Shown: positions 34,030-42,344, numbered from the stretch's first letter. The stretch is DNA of 49,557 bases from an uncultured Eubacteriales bacterium (GCA_902777335.1 CACYTF010000047.1:1-49557); one strand, 5' to 3'. Notes: generated by a model not told the origin, from the letters alone. Made by a program: numbers and translations.

Positions 34030-34764
34030 ATGTTTTTGCCCGAATTGCTGATCGGACTGTCCCAGAGCGGGTGGCTGTTGCTGTTGCACCTGAGCGCGAA
34101 GTCCTCGTTTCCAAAGCCGCTGGAGGCCCAGGAGGAGGCGGCGCTCATCGCGCGCATGCTGGACGGCGACCGGGCGGCCCGGACCCGCCTGATCGAGCAC
34201 AACCTGCGCCTGGTGGCCCACATCGCCAGGAAGTACGCCCAGCCCGGCGTGGACCAGGACGACCTGATCTCCGTGGGCGCCATCGGCCTGATCAAGGCGG
34301 TGCAGACCTTCCGCCCCCAGGCGGGGCGGCTGACCGCCTACGCCTCGCGGTGCATCGAGAACGAGATGCTGATGTACTTCCGCGCCAACCGCAAGAACCG
34401 GAACGTGACGCTGCTGGGGGACAGCCTCGGCCAGGACAAGGACGGCAACGACACGCCGCTGAGCGAGCTGCTGGGCACCGAGCCGGACCTGGTGAGCGCC
34501 CAGGCGGAGACGGCCATACTCTCCCGCCAGGTCATGGCGCTGATCGACCGGGTGCTGGACGGGCGAGAGCGCCAGGTCGTGCGTCTGCGCTACGGCCTCG
34601 CCGATGGCGAGCCCTGGCCCCAGCACCGGGTGGCCGATAAGCTGGGCATCTCCCGCAGCTACGTCTCCCGCATCGAAAAGCGCGCCCTCGAAAAGCTCCG
34701 CCGCGCGCTGGAGACGGGTTGCAATGGCGGGGGGAAAGTGGTAGAATTAGGGAGTAGGGAGTAG
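34030..34764 (+). CDS. sigK: RNA polymerase sporulation sigma factor SigK (pro-form)
   Basis: 244-residue sigma-70 family factor of the mother-cell sporulation type. A hydrophobic N-terminal pro-sequence (about 1-22) precedes Ser-Phe-Pro-Lys-Pro-Leu; in characterised species SpoIVFB removes it. Region 2 shows Asn-Leu-Arg-Leu-Val-Ala-His-Ile-Ala-Arg-Lys-Tyr and Asp-Asp-Leu-Ile-Ser-Val-Gly-x-Ile-Gly-Leu-Ile-Lys-Ala. Region 4.2 has the helix-turn-helix Val-Ala-Asp-Lys-Leu-Gly-Ile-Ser-Arg-Ser-Tyr-Val-Ser-Arg-Ile-Glu-Lys. The gene is continuous, not split by a skin element. The last residues (Gly-Ser-Arg-Glu) and the TAG are encoded by a GGGAGTA heptad array, so the tail has been modified by repeat DNA. 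GAGGAGG is 5 bases upstream. Confidence 0.93.
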   Translation: MFLPELLIGLSQSGWLLLLHLSAKSSFPKPLEAQEEAALIARMLDGDRAARTRLIEHNLRLVAHIARKYAQPGVDQDDLISVGAIGLIKAVQTFRPQAGRLTAYASRCIENEMLMYFRANRKNRNVTLLGDSLGQDKDGNDTPLSELLGTEPDLVSAQAETAILSRQVMALIDRVLDGRERQVVRLRYGLADGEPWPQHRVADKLGISRSYVSRIEKRALEKLRRALETGCNGGGKVVELGSRE

Positions 34765-34830
34765 GGTACAGGGAACAGGGTACAGGGTACAGGGAACAGG
34801 GTACAGGGTACAGGGAACAGGGAGTAGGGG
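34750..34830 (+). repeat. Twelve-unit GGGNNNN heptad array at the sigK stop codon
   Basis: G-runs start at 34750 and every 7 bases to 34827 (12 runs) with AGTA, TACA or AACA between them. The spacing fits a G-quadruplex-forming tract. It encodes the last sigK codons and stop. The 34765-35142 stretch holds this array, a TTCCCCTTTAGGGGAA hairpin repeat (34842-34857), the double hairpin at 34953 and a further heptad array; no gene is seen. Confidence 0.9.
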
Positions 34831-34952
34831 CGGCATTGCCTTCCCCTTTAGGGGAAGGTGGCAGCGCGTCAGCGCTGACGGAAGAGGTCGCCGCCCGCTG
34901 GGGAACAGGAAGTATTCCTCTGCGAGTCATTGGAGGCCGAAGGGCAACCTGA

Positions 34953-35003
34953 GCTTCCCCATCCGCAGATGGGGAAGTACCCGCGAAGCGGGGGATAGGG
35001 CGC
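34953..35003. repeat. Double-hairpin extragenic repeat, copy 3
   Basis: GCTTCCCCATCC...GATGGGGAAG, then TACCCGCGAAGCGGGGGATAG, identical in its second half to the copies at 13515 and 13656. A further ACTTCCCCGCTGCGGCGGGG hairpin lies at 35071-35092. Confidence 0.75.
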
Positions 35004-35115
35004 TTCTGCCCAGAACACCGGTCAACGATTCGCATGGGTGCCCTATCGACCCTTCGGGCCACTTCCCCGCTGCGGCGGGGAAGCAAGTAGAGGACGCATC
35101 GTTGTCTGTCCGTGA

Positions 35116-35136
35116 GGGAACAGGGAACAGGGAGGT
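35116..35136 (+). repeat. Short heptad array supplying the dprA-like ribosome binding site
   Basis: GGGAACA GGGAACA GGGAGGT: units at 35116, 35123 and 35130. The last merges with the GGGAGGTG ribosome binding site 6 bases before the ATG at 35143. Confidence 0.75.
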
Positions 35137-35142
35137 GCGCGC

Positions 35143-36102
35143 ATGATCCACACAGACGACGCCTACGCGGCGATGCTGCTGACGCTGGCGCTTTCGCCGA
35201 ATCGGGAGGAATACGCCCGGCCCTTCGGCGTGCAGGAATACCGCCGGATCGAGGCGGCGGCGCGGGCCTCGCGGTTCAAGAGCGTCGGCGCGCTTTTGGA
35301 CGTGGACATCAGCGGGCTGATGATGTACCTGGGCCTTACCGAAGAGGAGGCCTACCGGGCCTACACGCTGCTGCACCGGGGCGTCCAGCTTTCCTACGCG
35401 CTGGAGGGCTATGCCCGGCAAGGCATCGACATCGTCACCCAGTACGACGGTGGCTATCCCCGACGGCTGGAGGGCAAGCTGGGCCCGTCCGCGCCGCCCG
35501 CGCTGTACCTGTGCGGGAATGCCGGCATACTGGACCGGCCCGCCATCGCCATCATGGGCATCAGCGGCGTCCGGACGACGCCGGAGGCCCGGCGGACCGT
35601 CGAAACGCTGGTGCGCGGCGCGACGCGGCTGGGCTACGCGGTGCTCACCGGCGGCGAGCTGGGGGTGTCCCGCCTGGCGGCCACGCTGGCCGCGGACGTT
35701 GGCGGCGCGCTGGCGGACGTGCTGGGCGGGGGCATGCGCGAGCACCTGGGCTGCGACGCCGTGGCCCGCATGATCGGCGAGGACCGGGCGGCCGTGCTGT
35801 CGGCGGAGCACCCGGACGCGCTGTTCACCGCCAGCCACGCCATCGCCCGGAACCGGCTGCTGTTCGCGCTGGCCGACGCGGTGTTCCTGTTCAACACCGA
35901 CGGGCGGCGCGGCGAGGCCGAGGCGCTGCAAAGCCGCGCCTGCGACTGGGTGTACGCCTGGGAGGGCTACGAGGGCAACAGGCCGCTGATCGCCCGGGGC
36001 GCCACGCCCTTCGGGGATCTGACCGACGCGGACCTGGACGCCATGAGCCGCCACTGGAGCAGCTCCAGCGCCCGGCAGATGAACATATTCGACATACTGT
36101 GA
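35143..36102 (+). CDS. Diverged DprA/Smf-like protein
   Basis: 319 residues with the overall DprA layout: a helical N-terminal region (about 1-85), Asp-Gly-Gly-Tyr-Pro-Arg-Arg-Leu (about 102-109, the DprA 'YP..L' entry), then a Rossmann-like domain. The family's nucleotide/ssDNA motifs are degraded: the usual Gly-Ser-Arg is Gly-Ile-Ser, Gly-Leu-Ala-Arg-Gly-Ile-Asp is replaced by Gly-Glu-Leu-Gly-Val-Ser-Arg. The later Arg-Asn-Arg-x-x-x-Ala-Leu-Ala-Asp segment is retained. DprA loads RecA on single-stranded DNA; a different role is possible here. The stop is directly abutted by the stop of convergent dapA. Confidence 0.75.
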   Translation: MIHTDDAYAAMLLTLALSPNREEYARPFGVQEYRRIEAAARASRFKSVGALLDVDISGLMMYLGLTEEEAYRAYTLLHRGVQLSYALEGYARQGIDIVTQYDGGYPRRLEGKLGPSAPPALYLCGNAGILDRPAIAIMGISGVRTTPEARRTVETLVRGATRLGYAVLTGGELGVSRLAATLAADVGGALADVLGGGMREHLGCDAVARMIGEDRAAVLSAEHPDALFTASHAIARNRLLFALADAVFLFNTDGRRGEAEALQSRACDWVYAWEGYEGNRPLIARGATPFGDLTDADLDAMSRHWSSSSARQMNIFDIL

Positions 36103-36987
36103 TCAGATCAACTCCATACGCTTCATCTCCCTGCGCAGCAGCTCCTGTCTCTCCGCGTCCAGCGGGCACAGGGGCAGGCGCAGGGTGTTTTCGATCTTGC
36201 CCATCATCGCCAGCGCCGCCTTCACCGGGATCGGGCTGACCTCGCTGAACAGGCGGCGGATCAGCGGCAGCCAGCGGATCTGCGCGTCCAGGCTCCGCTT
36301 GCCCTCGCCCTTCAACCAGTCCATGGCCACCTCGTGCATCGGCCCGGGGATCACGTTCGCGGCCACCGAGATCACGCCCCGCGCGCCCAGGGCCATGGCG
36401 GGCACCACCTGGTCGTCGTTGCCGCAGTACACGGCCACGCCGTCGCCGCAGGCCAGGGCCAGGTCGGTCATCTGCTTCAGGCTCCCCGAGGCCTCCTTCA
36501 CCGCGCACAGGTTCGGGTGCCGGGCCAGCTGGGCCACCGTGTCGGCGCTCAGGTTCATGCCGGTGCGGCCCGGTACGTTGTACATGATCACCGGCAGGTC
36601 CACGCTGTCCGCCACCGCGTTGTAGTGCTCGACCAGCCCCTCCCGGCTGGCCTTGTTGTAGTAGGGCGTGACCACCAGCACCGCGTCCGCGCCCAGCCGC
36701 TGGGCCTCCGCCGACAGCGCGGCGGCTTTGCGGGTGTCGTTGCTGCCCGTACCCACGATCAGCGGCGCGCGGTGGACGCAGCGCGTCGCGGCGCACTCGA
36801 CGATGGCCGAGCGCTCGCTGTCCGAGATCGTCGCCGGCTCTCCGGTGGTGCCCAGGACCACGATGGCGTCCGTGCCCTCGTCCAGCTGCCAGTCGATCAG
36901 CGCCTCCAGCGCGTCAAAGTCGATCCGGTTCCCCTTGAACGGCGTCACCAGCGCCGTGCCGCAGCCGTAGAACAGGTTTCCGTGCAT
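36103..36987 (-). CDS. dapA: 4-Hydroxy-tetrahydrodipicolinate synthase
   Basis: 294-residue TIM-barrel aldolase joining pyruvate and aspartate semialdehyde in the lysine/diaminopimelate pathway. Visible are Gly-Thr-Thr-Gly-Glu-Pro-Ala-Thr (about 45-52), the Tyr of Met-Tyr-Asn-Val-Pro-Gly-Arg-Thr-Gly (catalytic Tyr about 134), and the Schiff-base lysine in Ala-Val-Lys-Glu-Ala-Ser-Gly (about 162). GGGGAGGGAT lies 6 bases before the ATG and is buried in a perfect stem (36994-37034), so translation may be regulated. It also feeds dipicolinate synthesis in spore formers. Confidence 0.96.
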   Translation of the reverse strand: MHGNLFYGCGTALVTPFKGNRIDFDALEALIDWQLDEGTDAIVVLGTTGEPATISDSERSAIVECAATRCVHRAPLIVGTGSNDTRKAAALSAEAQRLGADAVLVVTPYYNKASREGLVEHYNAVADSVDLPVIMYNVPGRTGMNLSADTVAQLARHPNLCAVKEASGSLKQMTDLALACGDGVAVYCGNDDQVVPAMALGARGVISVAANVIPGPMHEVAMDWLKGEGKRSLDAQIRWLPLIRRLFSEVSPIPVKAALAMMGKIENTLRLPLCPLDAERQELLRREMKRMELI

Positions 36988-36993
36988 GAATAT

Positions 36994-37034
36994 CCCTCCC
37001 CGCAGGATGATGTTCCATCGTATGGCGGGGAGGG
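36994..37034 (-). promoter_or_regulatory. Stem-loop sequestering the dapA ribosome binding site
   Basis: On the minus strand CCCTCCCCGC (37034-37025) pairs perfectly over 10 bp with GCGGGGAGGG (37003-36994), the latter containing the dapA Shine-Dalgarno sequence; the 21-base loop has a GATG/CATC inner pairing. No known riboswitch class was recognised. Confidence 0.55.
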
Positions 37035-37149
37035 AGGGTTGAGAACGGCGGCCGGTGGTCAGCTGAAAGCCATCCGCTGGCTCCGGTATTTCGCGGTAAC
37101 ACCTATGAAAAACGAGGAATGCGTGTTATAATACCTTTGAAATACCGGG

Positions 37150-39012
37150 ATGGGAGTGAAAGACAGGGTGGATGAAGTCAAACTGCTCAAGCATTACTTC
37201 GGCCATGATCACTTTCGAGACGGTCAGAAGCCGCTGGTCGACGCGATCCTTGCCGGTCGGGATGTCATGGGCGTCATGCCGACGGGCGCGGGCAAATCGG
37301 TGTGCTACCAGCTTCCGGCCATCATGCTGCCCGGGATGACGCTGGTGGTTTCGCCGCTCATCTCACTGATGAAGGATCAGGTGGCGGCGCTGACCGCCAT
37401 GGGCATTCCGGCGGCCTTCATCAATTCCATGCTGTCGCCCCAGGAATATGCGGAGGCTTTTTATCTGGCGGGCCAGGGGAAATACAAGATACTGTATGTG
37501 GCCCCGGAGCGCCTGCTGACATCCGATTTTCTGACGCTGTCAACGAATATTCAGATTCCCCTGGTCGCCGTTGACGAGGCGCACTGTGTTTCTCAATGGG
37601 GACAGGATTTTCGCCCCAAATACCTGGACATTGCCAAATACATAAAGAGCCTGTCGAAGCGCCCCGCGGTCGCGGCCTTCACGGCCACGGCCACCGATTT
37701 GGTGAAAGCGGATATTGTGAAGCTCCTGGAGCTGCAAAATCCCTTGAGCGTGACGACGGGCTTCGATCGGCCCAACCTGTTCTTTGACGTGGAGAAGCCC
37801 CGCGACAAGTTCGGCCGTGTGCTGGACTATATTCGGGAGCATGACGGGCAGGCCGGCATCGTCTATTGCGCGACGCGCAAGTCGGTCGATCAGGTCTGTC
37901 AAAAGCTGGTTCAGAGCGGCATCTCCGCCACGCGCTACCATGCCGGGCTTCCCGACGAGGAGCGCCGCCAGAATCAGGAGGATTTTGTGTATGACCGCCG
38001 CCGCGTGATGGTGGCGACCAACGCCTTCGGGATGGGCATCGACAAGTCCAACATCAGCTTCGTATTGCACTACAACATGCCCAAGAACATCGAGAGCTAC
38101 TATCAGGAGGCCGGGCGCGCGGGGCGCGACGGCGCCGCGGCACAGTGCGTGCTGCTCTTTTCCGCCGGGGATGTTCAGACGGCAAAATACCTCATCAACA
38201 ACTCAACGGAGAATGAGGCGCTTTCCGAAGAAGAGCGCGCAACCGTTTACGCCCGGGATATGGAGCGCTTGCGCCGCATGACGGGCTACTGCAAGACGGG
38301 CGGATGCTTCCGGCACTATCTTTTGCGCTATTTTGGCGAAGACGCCCCGGGGCGCTGCGACAACTGCGGGAACTGCGTCGGCGAGAAGCGTCAGGTGGAC
38401 ATCACGGTGCCGGCCCAGAAGATACTGTCCGCGGTGGCCCGCGTTGAGCGGCGCTATCCGAGCGGCTTGGGTGTTACGCTGATCGTCAGGATGCTTCACG
38501 GCAGCGGCGAGCAGCGCGTTCTTCAGCTGGGCTTGGACGCTCTGCCCACCTATGGCATCATGCGCGATACCGCTCGCATGAAAATCCGGGAATACATCGA
38601 CGTGCTGACTGAACAGGGCTATCTGACGCAGACCGCGGGCGGCTATCCGGTGCTCTTCACCACGGAGCGGGCGTGGGCCGTGTTGCGGGGCAAGGAGCGG
38701 GTGATCTACGCCGCGCGCCCTGAACAGACGGCAAAGCCCGTTGAAAAGCGCAGGAGAGGCACACAGCCCGTCGGCAGAGACAACGGCCTGTATGAGGCGC
38801 TGCGTGATCTGAGGACAGAGCTGGCCAGGGCGGAGGGCGTGCCGGCCTATGTCGTTTTTTCAAATGCGGCCCTGTCCGACATGGCCATGAAACGCCCCCG
38901 CACCCTGCATGAGTTTCTGGATGTTTCAGGCGTCGGCGAATACAAGGCGAAGCGATATGGACGGGCTTTCCTGGACGCTATACAGAAGTGGGAGGAAGGG
39001 AACATCACATAG
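37150..39012 (+). CDS. recQ: ATP-dependent DNA helicase RecQ
   Basis: 620 residues with the full RecQ layout: SF2 helicase core with Walker A Pro-Thr-Gly-Ala-Gly-Lys-Ser (about 42-48) and Asp-Glu-Ala-His (about 141), motif VI Gln-Glu-Ala-Gly-Arg-Ala-Gly-Arg-Asp, zinc-binding RQC part (Cys-x-Phe-Arg...Cys-Asp-Asn-Cys-Gly-Asn-Cys, about 385-408), winged helix, and HRDC domain (about 540-610). It unwinds recombination and replication intermediates. TATAAT at 37127-37132 without an obvious -35; the ATG at 37150 has no strong ribosome binding site and GTG 37156 is an alternative. Codon use is less GC3-biased than the core genes. Convergent with the TOTE-type gene, 38 bases apart. Confidence 0.95.
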   Translation: MGVKDRVDEVKLLKHYFGHDHFRDGQKPLVDAILAGRDVMGVMPTGAGKSVCYQLPAIMLPGMTLVVSPLISLMKDQVAALTAMGIPAAFINSMLSPQEYAEAFYLAGQGKYKILYVAPERLLTSDFLTLSTNIQIPLVAVDEAHCVSQWGQDFRPKYLDIAKYIKSLSKRPAVAAFTATATDLVKADIVKLLELQNPLSVTTGFDRPNLFFDVEKPRDKFGRVLDYIREHDGQAGIVYCATRKSVDQVCQKLVQSGISATRYHAGLPDEERRQNQEDFVYDRRRVMVATNAFGMGIDKSNISFVLHYNMPKNIESYYQEAGRAGRDGAAAQCVLLFSAGDVQTAKYLINNSTENEALSEEERATVYARDMERLRRMTGYCKTGGCFRHYLLRYFGEDAPGRCDNCGNCVGEKRQVDITVPAQKILSAVARVERRYPSGLGVTLIVRMLHGSGEQRVLQLGLDALPTYGIMRDTARMKIREYIDVLTEQGYLTQTAGGYPVLFTTERAWAVLRGKERVIYAARPEQTAKPVEKRRRGTQPVGRDNGLYEALRDLRTELARAEGVPAYVVFSNAALSDMAMKRPRTLHEFLDVSGVGEYKAKRYGRAFLDAIQKWEEGNIT

Positions 39013-39050
39013 ATTAAACAGATCCAACTCACACATGCGTTTGTCCGAAC

Positions 39051-41888
39051 TCATTTTGCTCCCAACAGCGCCCTTGCGATGCTCCTGCTCTCCAGGCGCA
39101 TGATGCTTTCCTGCGATGTGCCGAAGCTCAGCAGGTTGATGCTGCCGTACCACACGACGCTGCCGTCTATCACGGCGTACTTTTGGTGAATGCCCTCGCG
39201 ACAGATGACCTCGACCTGCAGGTCCTCCAGCATATTGATCGCCGTTTGGGCCGTTCTGCGCGATGAAACGGGAAGCGTATCCGGACCGCGTGTCACGACA
39301 GTCACCTTCACGCGCTTCTGTGCGCACTGCATGAGCGCCGCTTCGATCCACTTCACGCGCCAGGCCGTCACGAAGGGGCTGACGATCACAACCGTCTCCT
39401 TCGCGTCTGCGACATCCTGCAGGAATCGCTCCCGGAAGGTGTTTTGGTCGTAGATGATGTCGCTGTCCAGGGGCGCGTCCTGTCCGGCGGCCACGGTGTA
39501 GCCGATGGAAGCGTAGCCCTTGAGACGCTTCTGGTACATCTTTTCAAGCATCGCGGCATGGTTGTCGATGTAATCATAGACACGCACCTCCCGCTTGCCC
39601 GCGTGCAGCCGGTGGAGCCTTCCGACATACTGCGCCAGGGTCCCCTGCCAGGAGATCGGCATGGTCAGAAACAGCGTGTCCAGCCGGGAATCATCGAAGC
39701 CTTCGCCGATGTACTTGCCCGTGGCGCAGACGACCAGCGGCGCGTCCGCCGGCGCGTCCTTCAGCGCTTGAAGCTGTTCTCTCTGCTTCGCACCGGTATG
39801 TCCGCCCAGCAGCATGTGGACCGTCTTATCCTGCGCACGCAGAAGTTCCGTCAGCTTGCGCACGTGATCGGTGCGTTCGCTGAGGATCAGGCAGTTCCGG
39901 CCTTCCTGGACACATTCCAGCACATCCTGTACGATCAGGTCGTTGCGCAAGTCGTCCCGCATGATCTGCTCGTAATACTGCACGATGGCGGGCGCCTTGC
40001 TGTCATCGTCGATTGCAAAGCGCGTGCCGGTGAACCGGGGAATCATGATGTGCGAAAAGGGGCGTCGCATTGCCTGTTGTTTCGCGTCCACGCGGTAGCG
40101 AATCGGGCCGAGGTACATGTGCAATATGGGGTGATGCCCGTCCTGGCGCTTGGGCGTGGCGGTCAGGCCATAGGCATACTTTGATCGCACGGCCTTCATC
40201 ACCTGCTCGAAACTGACGGCGGGGACGTGGTGGCATTCGTCTACGATCACCATGCCGTAGTCGCCGATCCATGGCTTGATGTCGTCCGCGCTGCCCATCG
40301 ATTGCAGCATGGCGATGTCGATGATGCCGCCGCGGGTGTCCCGGTTCGCGCCGTACGACCCGACGAGTTCCCGCTTTTTCTGCCGCCCCCGGCGCTTGGG
40401 GAGCGGCGGCAGTGCCTCGCGGATCGTCAAAAACTGCTCCAGCCGCTCCTTCCACTGGGTCATCAGCTGCGCGCGATGCACCAACACCAGGGTGTTGACC
40501 TGCTTCTTTGCGATCAGCGCCGCGCCGACCACCGTCTTGCCGAAGGCCGTCGTTGCAGAGAGTATGCCGTTGTCGCGGGCGGAGAGCGCCTCCAGAGCGG
40601 CGGTCTGTTCCTCGCTCAAAGAGCCATTGAAAGAGACATCAATGCTTCGCCCCGGACTGCGCTCGTCGTTGACGCTGATCGAAACCTCATTCTCGTTCAG
40701 CCATTGCGACACATCGTCCAGGCAGCCCCGGGGCAGCGCGAGGGTATCGCCGCAGTACTCCGCGCAACAGATCACGCGCGGGGTATTCCAGACAGGCATG
40801 CGCATGGCCTGCGCGCGATAGAACTGCGGATTGCGAAAGGCCGCGAGGCGCTTGAGCCGGTTCTGCGCATGGTTGGAGAAGCCCGCCACGGGCAGATACA
40901 GCCTGTCCGCCAGCGTGATTTCGACGCTGAGCGGTACGTCGCCGGGCTTCACCTCCGCCGGCTGCCTGTGCCAGGGCTTTGATACCTCGTCGTCCTCGGA
41001 ACGCAGCGCGCCGAGGAGCGGCGTATGGAGCCTTGCGATGATTTCGTCCACCTGTTGCATGGAGAGCTTCTGAACCGTCGAAAGGTAGACCCATTGATCG
41101 ACCCAGGGATTCAGCTGTTCGTCCACAAACAAACTGCCGCCCTGTCTGGCGGCGGCCACCTGCAGCGGCAGCGCGATCAGGTTGCCGAAGCCGCCCTTGG
41201 GCATCGTGTCCTGATTGGGAAACATGCGGTCATAGGATTTGAAGGAGAGCCGCGCGTGTTCGCGCATCGCCAGCGTCAGGAGTATGGCCCCCAGCGCACG
41301 TGCCTTCGCCGCCGCCACGGCTTCGGAAAAGAAAAACCACAGGTGAGCGCCGTTGCCGCTGCGCGAAACCTCTATGGAGCAGGGGATACCTTGCGCCTGA
41401 CAGGTGGCATAGACTATCCGGACATCGTCCTGCCAGTGATCCTCGTCGAAGTCGATGGCAAGAAAGCGGCAGGTCTCGTCCGGCTGCAACGGATAGACGC
41501 CCAGCACGCAGCGCCCGCTCAGGTGCGCCGCGACGGCGTTTTCGTCATAGTGAAGATACTCTGCATGGGAACATTCTGTGCACTTGCCCTTCGGCTTCAG
41601 GCAGACACCCTTGCGCCATTCGTTCTTGCACGCCGGGCTGTACCCGGCGCGTCCGTTCCGGCTCTCCCATCGGCGGGCGTACACGTCCGGCCGCCCTTGA
41701 AACAGCGACAGAAACAGTGCGATCCTGTCCGCCGCCGGACTGCGCTTGGAGAGTGGGGGAGTGGCCGGCGCGTCATGTGGTTTGGCGGGGACGGCGTCGC
41801 ACGGCGTCTCCGGAATCGCTATGCCGTGTTCTCGAAGCAGCGCCCGAAGCCTCGCGTTTTCCGCGCGCAGGCGATCCAGTTCACACAA
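39051..41888 (-). CDS. TOTE-type primase-helicase-PLD fusion protein
   Basis: 945 residues. N-terminal coiled segment (about 3-20); a Cys cluster (Cys87, Cys96, Cys103, Cys106), probably zinc; an archaeo-eukaryotic primase palm with Asp-Phe-Asp (146-148) and Gly-Ala-His-Leu-Trp-Phe (about 180-185). An SF2 helicase follows, with Walker A Thr-Ala-Phe-Gly-Lys-Thr (447-452), Asp-Glu-Cys-His (550-553), Thr-Ala-Thr-Pro and Gln-Tyr-Val-Gly-Arg-Leu-His-Arg (753-760). A C-terminal phospholipase-D-like domain carries His-Gln-Lys (901-903), Asp908 and Gly-Ser-Ile-Asn. This architecture matches proteins described as TOTE conflict-system primase/helicases, proposed to act in genome conflict; it is largely uncharacterised experimentally. 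The start must be TTG at 41888, since an in-frame stop lies 9 bases upstream; its binding site (AAAGGA) is distant. Confidence 0.9.
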   Translation of the reverse strand: MCELDRLRAENARLRALLREHGIAIPETPCDAVPAKPHDAPATPPLSKRSPAADRIALFLSLFQGRPDVYARRWESRNGRAGYSPACKNEWRKGVCLKPKGKCTECSHAEYLHYDENAVAAHLSGRCVLGVYPLQPDETCRFLAIDFDEDHWQDDVRIVYATCQAQGIPCSIEVSRSGNGAHLWFFFSEAVAAAKARALGAILLTLAMREHARLSFKSYDRMFPNQDTMPKGGFGNLIALPLQVAAARQGGSLFVDEQLNPWVDQWVYLSTVQKLSMQQVDEIIARLHTPLLGALRSEDDEVSKPWHRQPAEVKPGDVPLSVEITLADRLYLPVAGFSNHAQNRLKRLAAFRNPQFYRAQAMRMPVWNTPRVICCAEYCGDTLALPRGCLDDVSQWLNENEVSISVNDERSPGRSIDVSFNGSLSEEQTAALEALSARDNGILSATTAFGKTVVGAALIAKKQVNTLVLVHRAQLMTQWKERLEQFLTIREALPPLPKRRGRQKKRELVGSYGANRDTRGGIIDIAMLQSMGSADDIKPWIGDYGMVIVDECHHVPAVSFEQVMKAVRSKYAYGLTATPKRQDGHHPILHMYLGPIRYRVDAKQQAMRRPFSHIMIPRFTGTRFAIDDDSKAPAIVQYYEQIMRDDLRNDLIVQDVLECVQEGRNCLILSERTDHVRKLTELLRAQDKTVHMLLGGHTGAKQREQLQALKDAPADAPLVVCATGKYIGEGFDDSRLDTLFLTMPISWQGTLAQYVGRLHRLHAGKREVRVYDYIDNHAAMLEKMYQKRLKGYASIGYTVAAGQDAPLDSDIIYDQNTFRERFLQDVADAKETVVIVSPFVTAWRVKWIEAALMQCAQKRVKVTVVTRGPDTLPVSSRRTAQTAINMLEDLQVEVICREGIHQKYAVIDGSVVWYGSINLLSFGTSQESIMRLESRSIARALLGAK

Positions 41889-41943
41889 GCGCTTTCACGA
41901 TCCTTTCGAGATTCTTTGTCTGCATATTGGCATCCCTGAATGC

Positions 41944-42114
41944 CTAAAACATGATCTCGTATTGGAGAAACTCGTATTTCAGATTCGTTCCCTCGTCGAT
42001 CTCCTCCGGCAGCAGCGCGCGGGCGATGAACAGGGGTTCCTCCTCCGCGTCCGTCCGCTTCAGCCAGGCATAGTCCCCGTCGATGCGGGCGACGATGTAG
42101 TATTTCGTTTCCAT
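41944..42114 (-). CDS. Small 56-residue protein upstream of the TOTE-type gene
   Basis: Short gene with a clear reading frame: ATG at 42112-42114, GAGGGAATAGC upstream, stop at 41944. The product begins Met-Glu-Thr-Lys-Tyr-Tyr-Ile-Val-Ala-Arg-Ile-Asp-Gly-Asp-Tyr-Ala and includes Ala-Arg-Ala-Leu-Leu-Pro-Glu-Glu-Ile; acidic, no membrane segment. I recall similar ~55-residue hypothetical proteins in Clostridia but no function. It lies 55 bases before the TOTE-type gene on the same strand and has the only good promoter (42238-42266), so the two may form an operon. Confidence 0.75.
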   Translation of the reverse strand: METKYYIVARIDGDYAWLKRTDAEEEPLFIARALLPEEIDEGTNLKYEFLQYEIMF

Positions 42115-42186
42115 GCTATTCCCTCGCTTCTGATCATTTCATCCGATTTTATGATATGGCAGATGTCACTAAAGCCCGTAGACTCA

Positions 42187-42204
42187 CATTCCCGCGTGGG
42201 AATG
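42187..42204 (-). promoter_or_regulatory. Palindrome in the leader of the small-protein/TOTE operon
   Basis: CATTCCC-GCGT-GGGAATG, a perfect 7-bp inverted repeat about 35 bases downstream of the predicted -10 on the minus strand. It could be an operator or an RNA hairpin. Confidence 0.45.
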
Positions 42205-42237
42205 ATAAGGGTAGTTCAGACATTTCGTTCCTATATT

Positions 42238-42266
42238 ATTATACTATTGGTATTCCTGTAATGCAA
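42238..42266 (-). promoter_or_regulatory. Promoter of the small protein and TOTE-type gene
   Basis: On the minus strand TTGCAT (42266-42261), 17-base spacer, TATAAT (42243-42238). Confidence 0.7.
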
Positions 42267-42344
42267 TATCTTCTGTTTTCAGGTGCGTAACACAGAAGGA
42301 CATCCCCGTGTGTGCATGTGCAGCAGTCGATCATGACTTCTGCC

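Noticed and set aside
34750..35003. Possible CRISPR array
   Set aside because: Units are 7 bases without unique spacers, and no cas genes are nearby.
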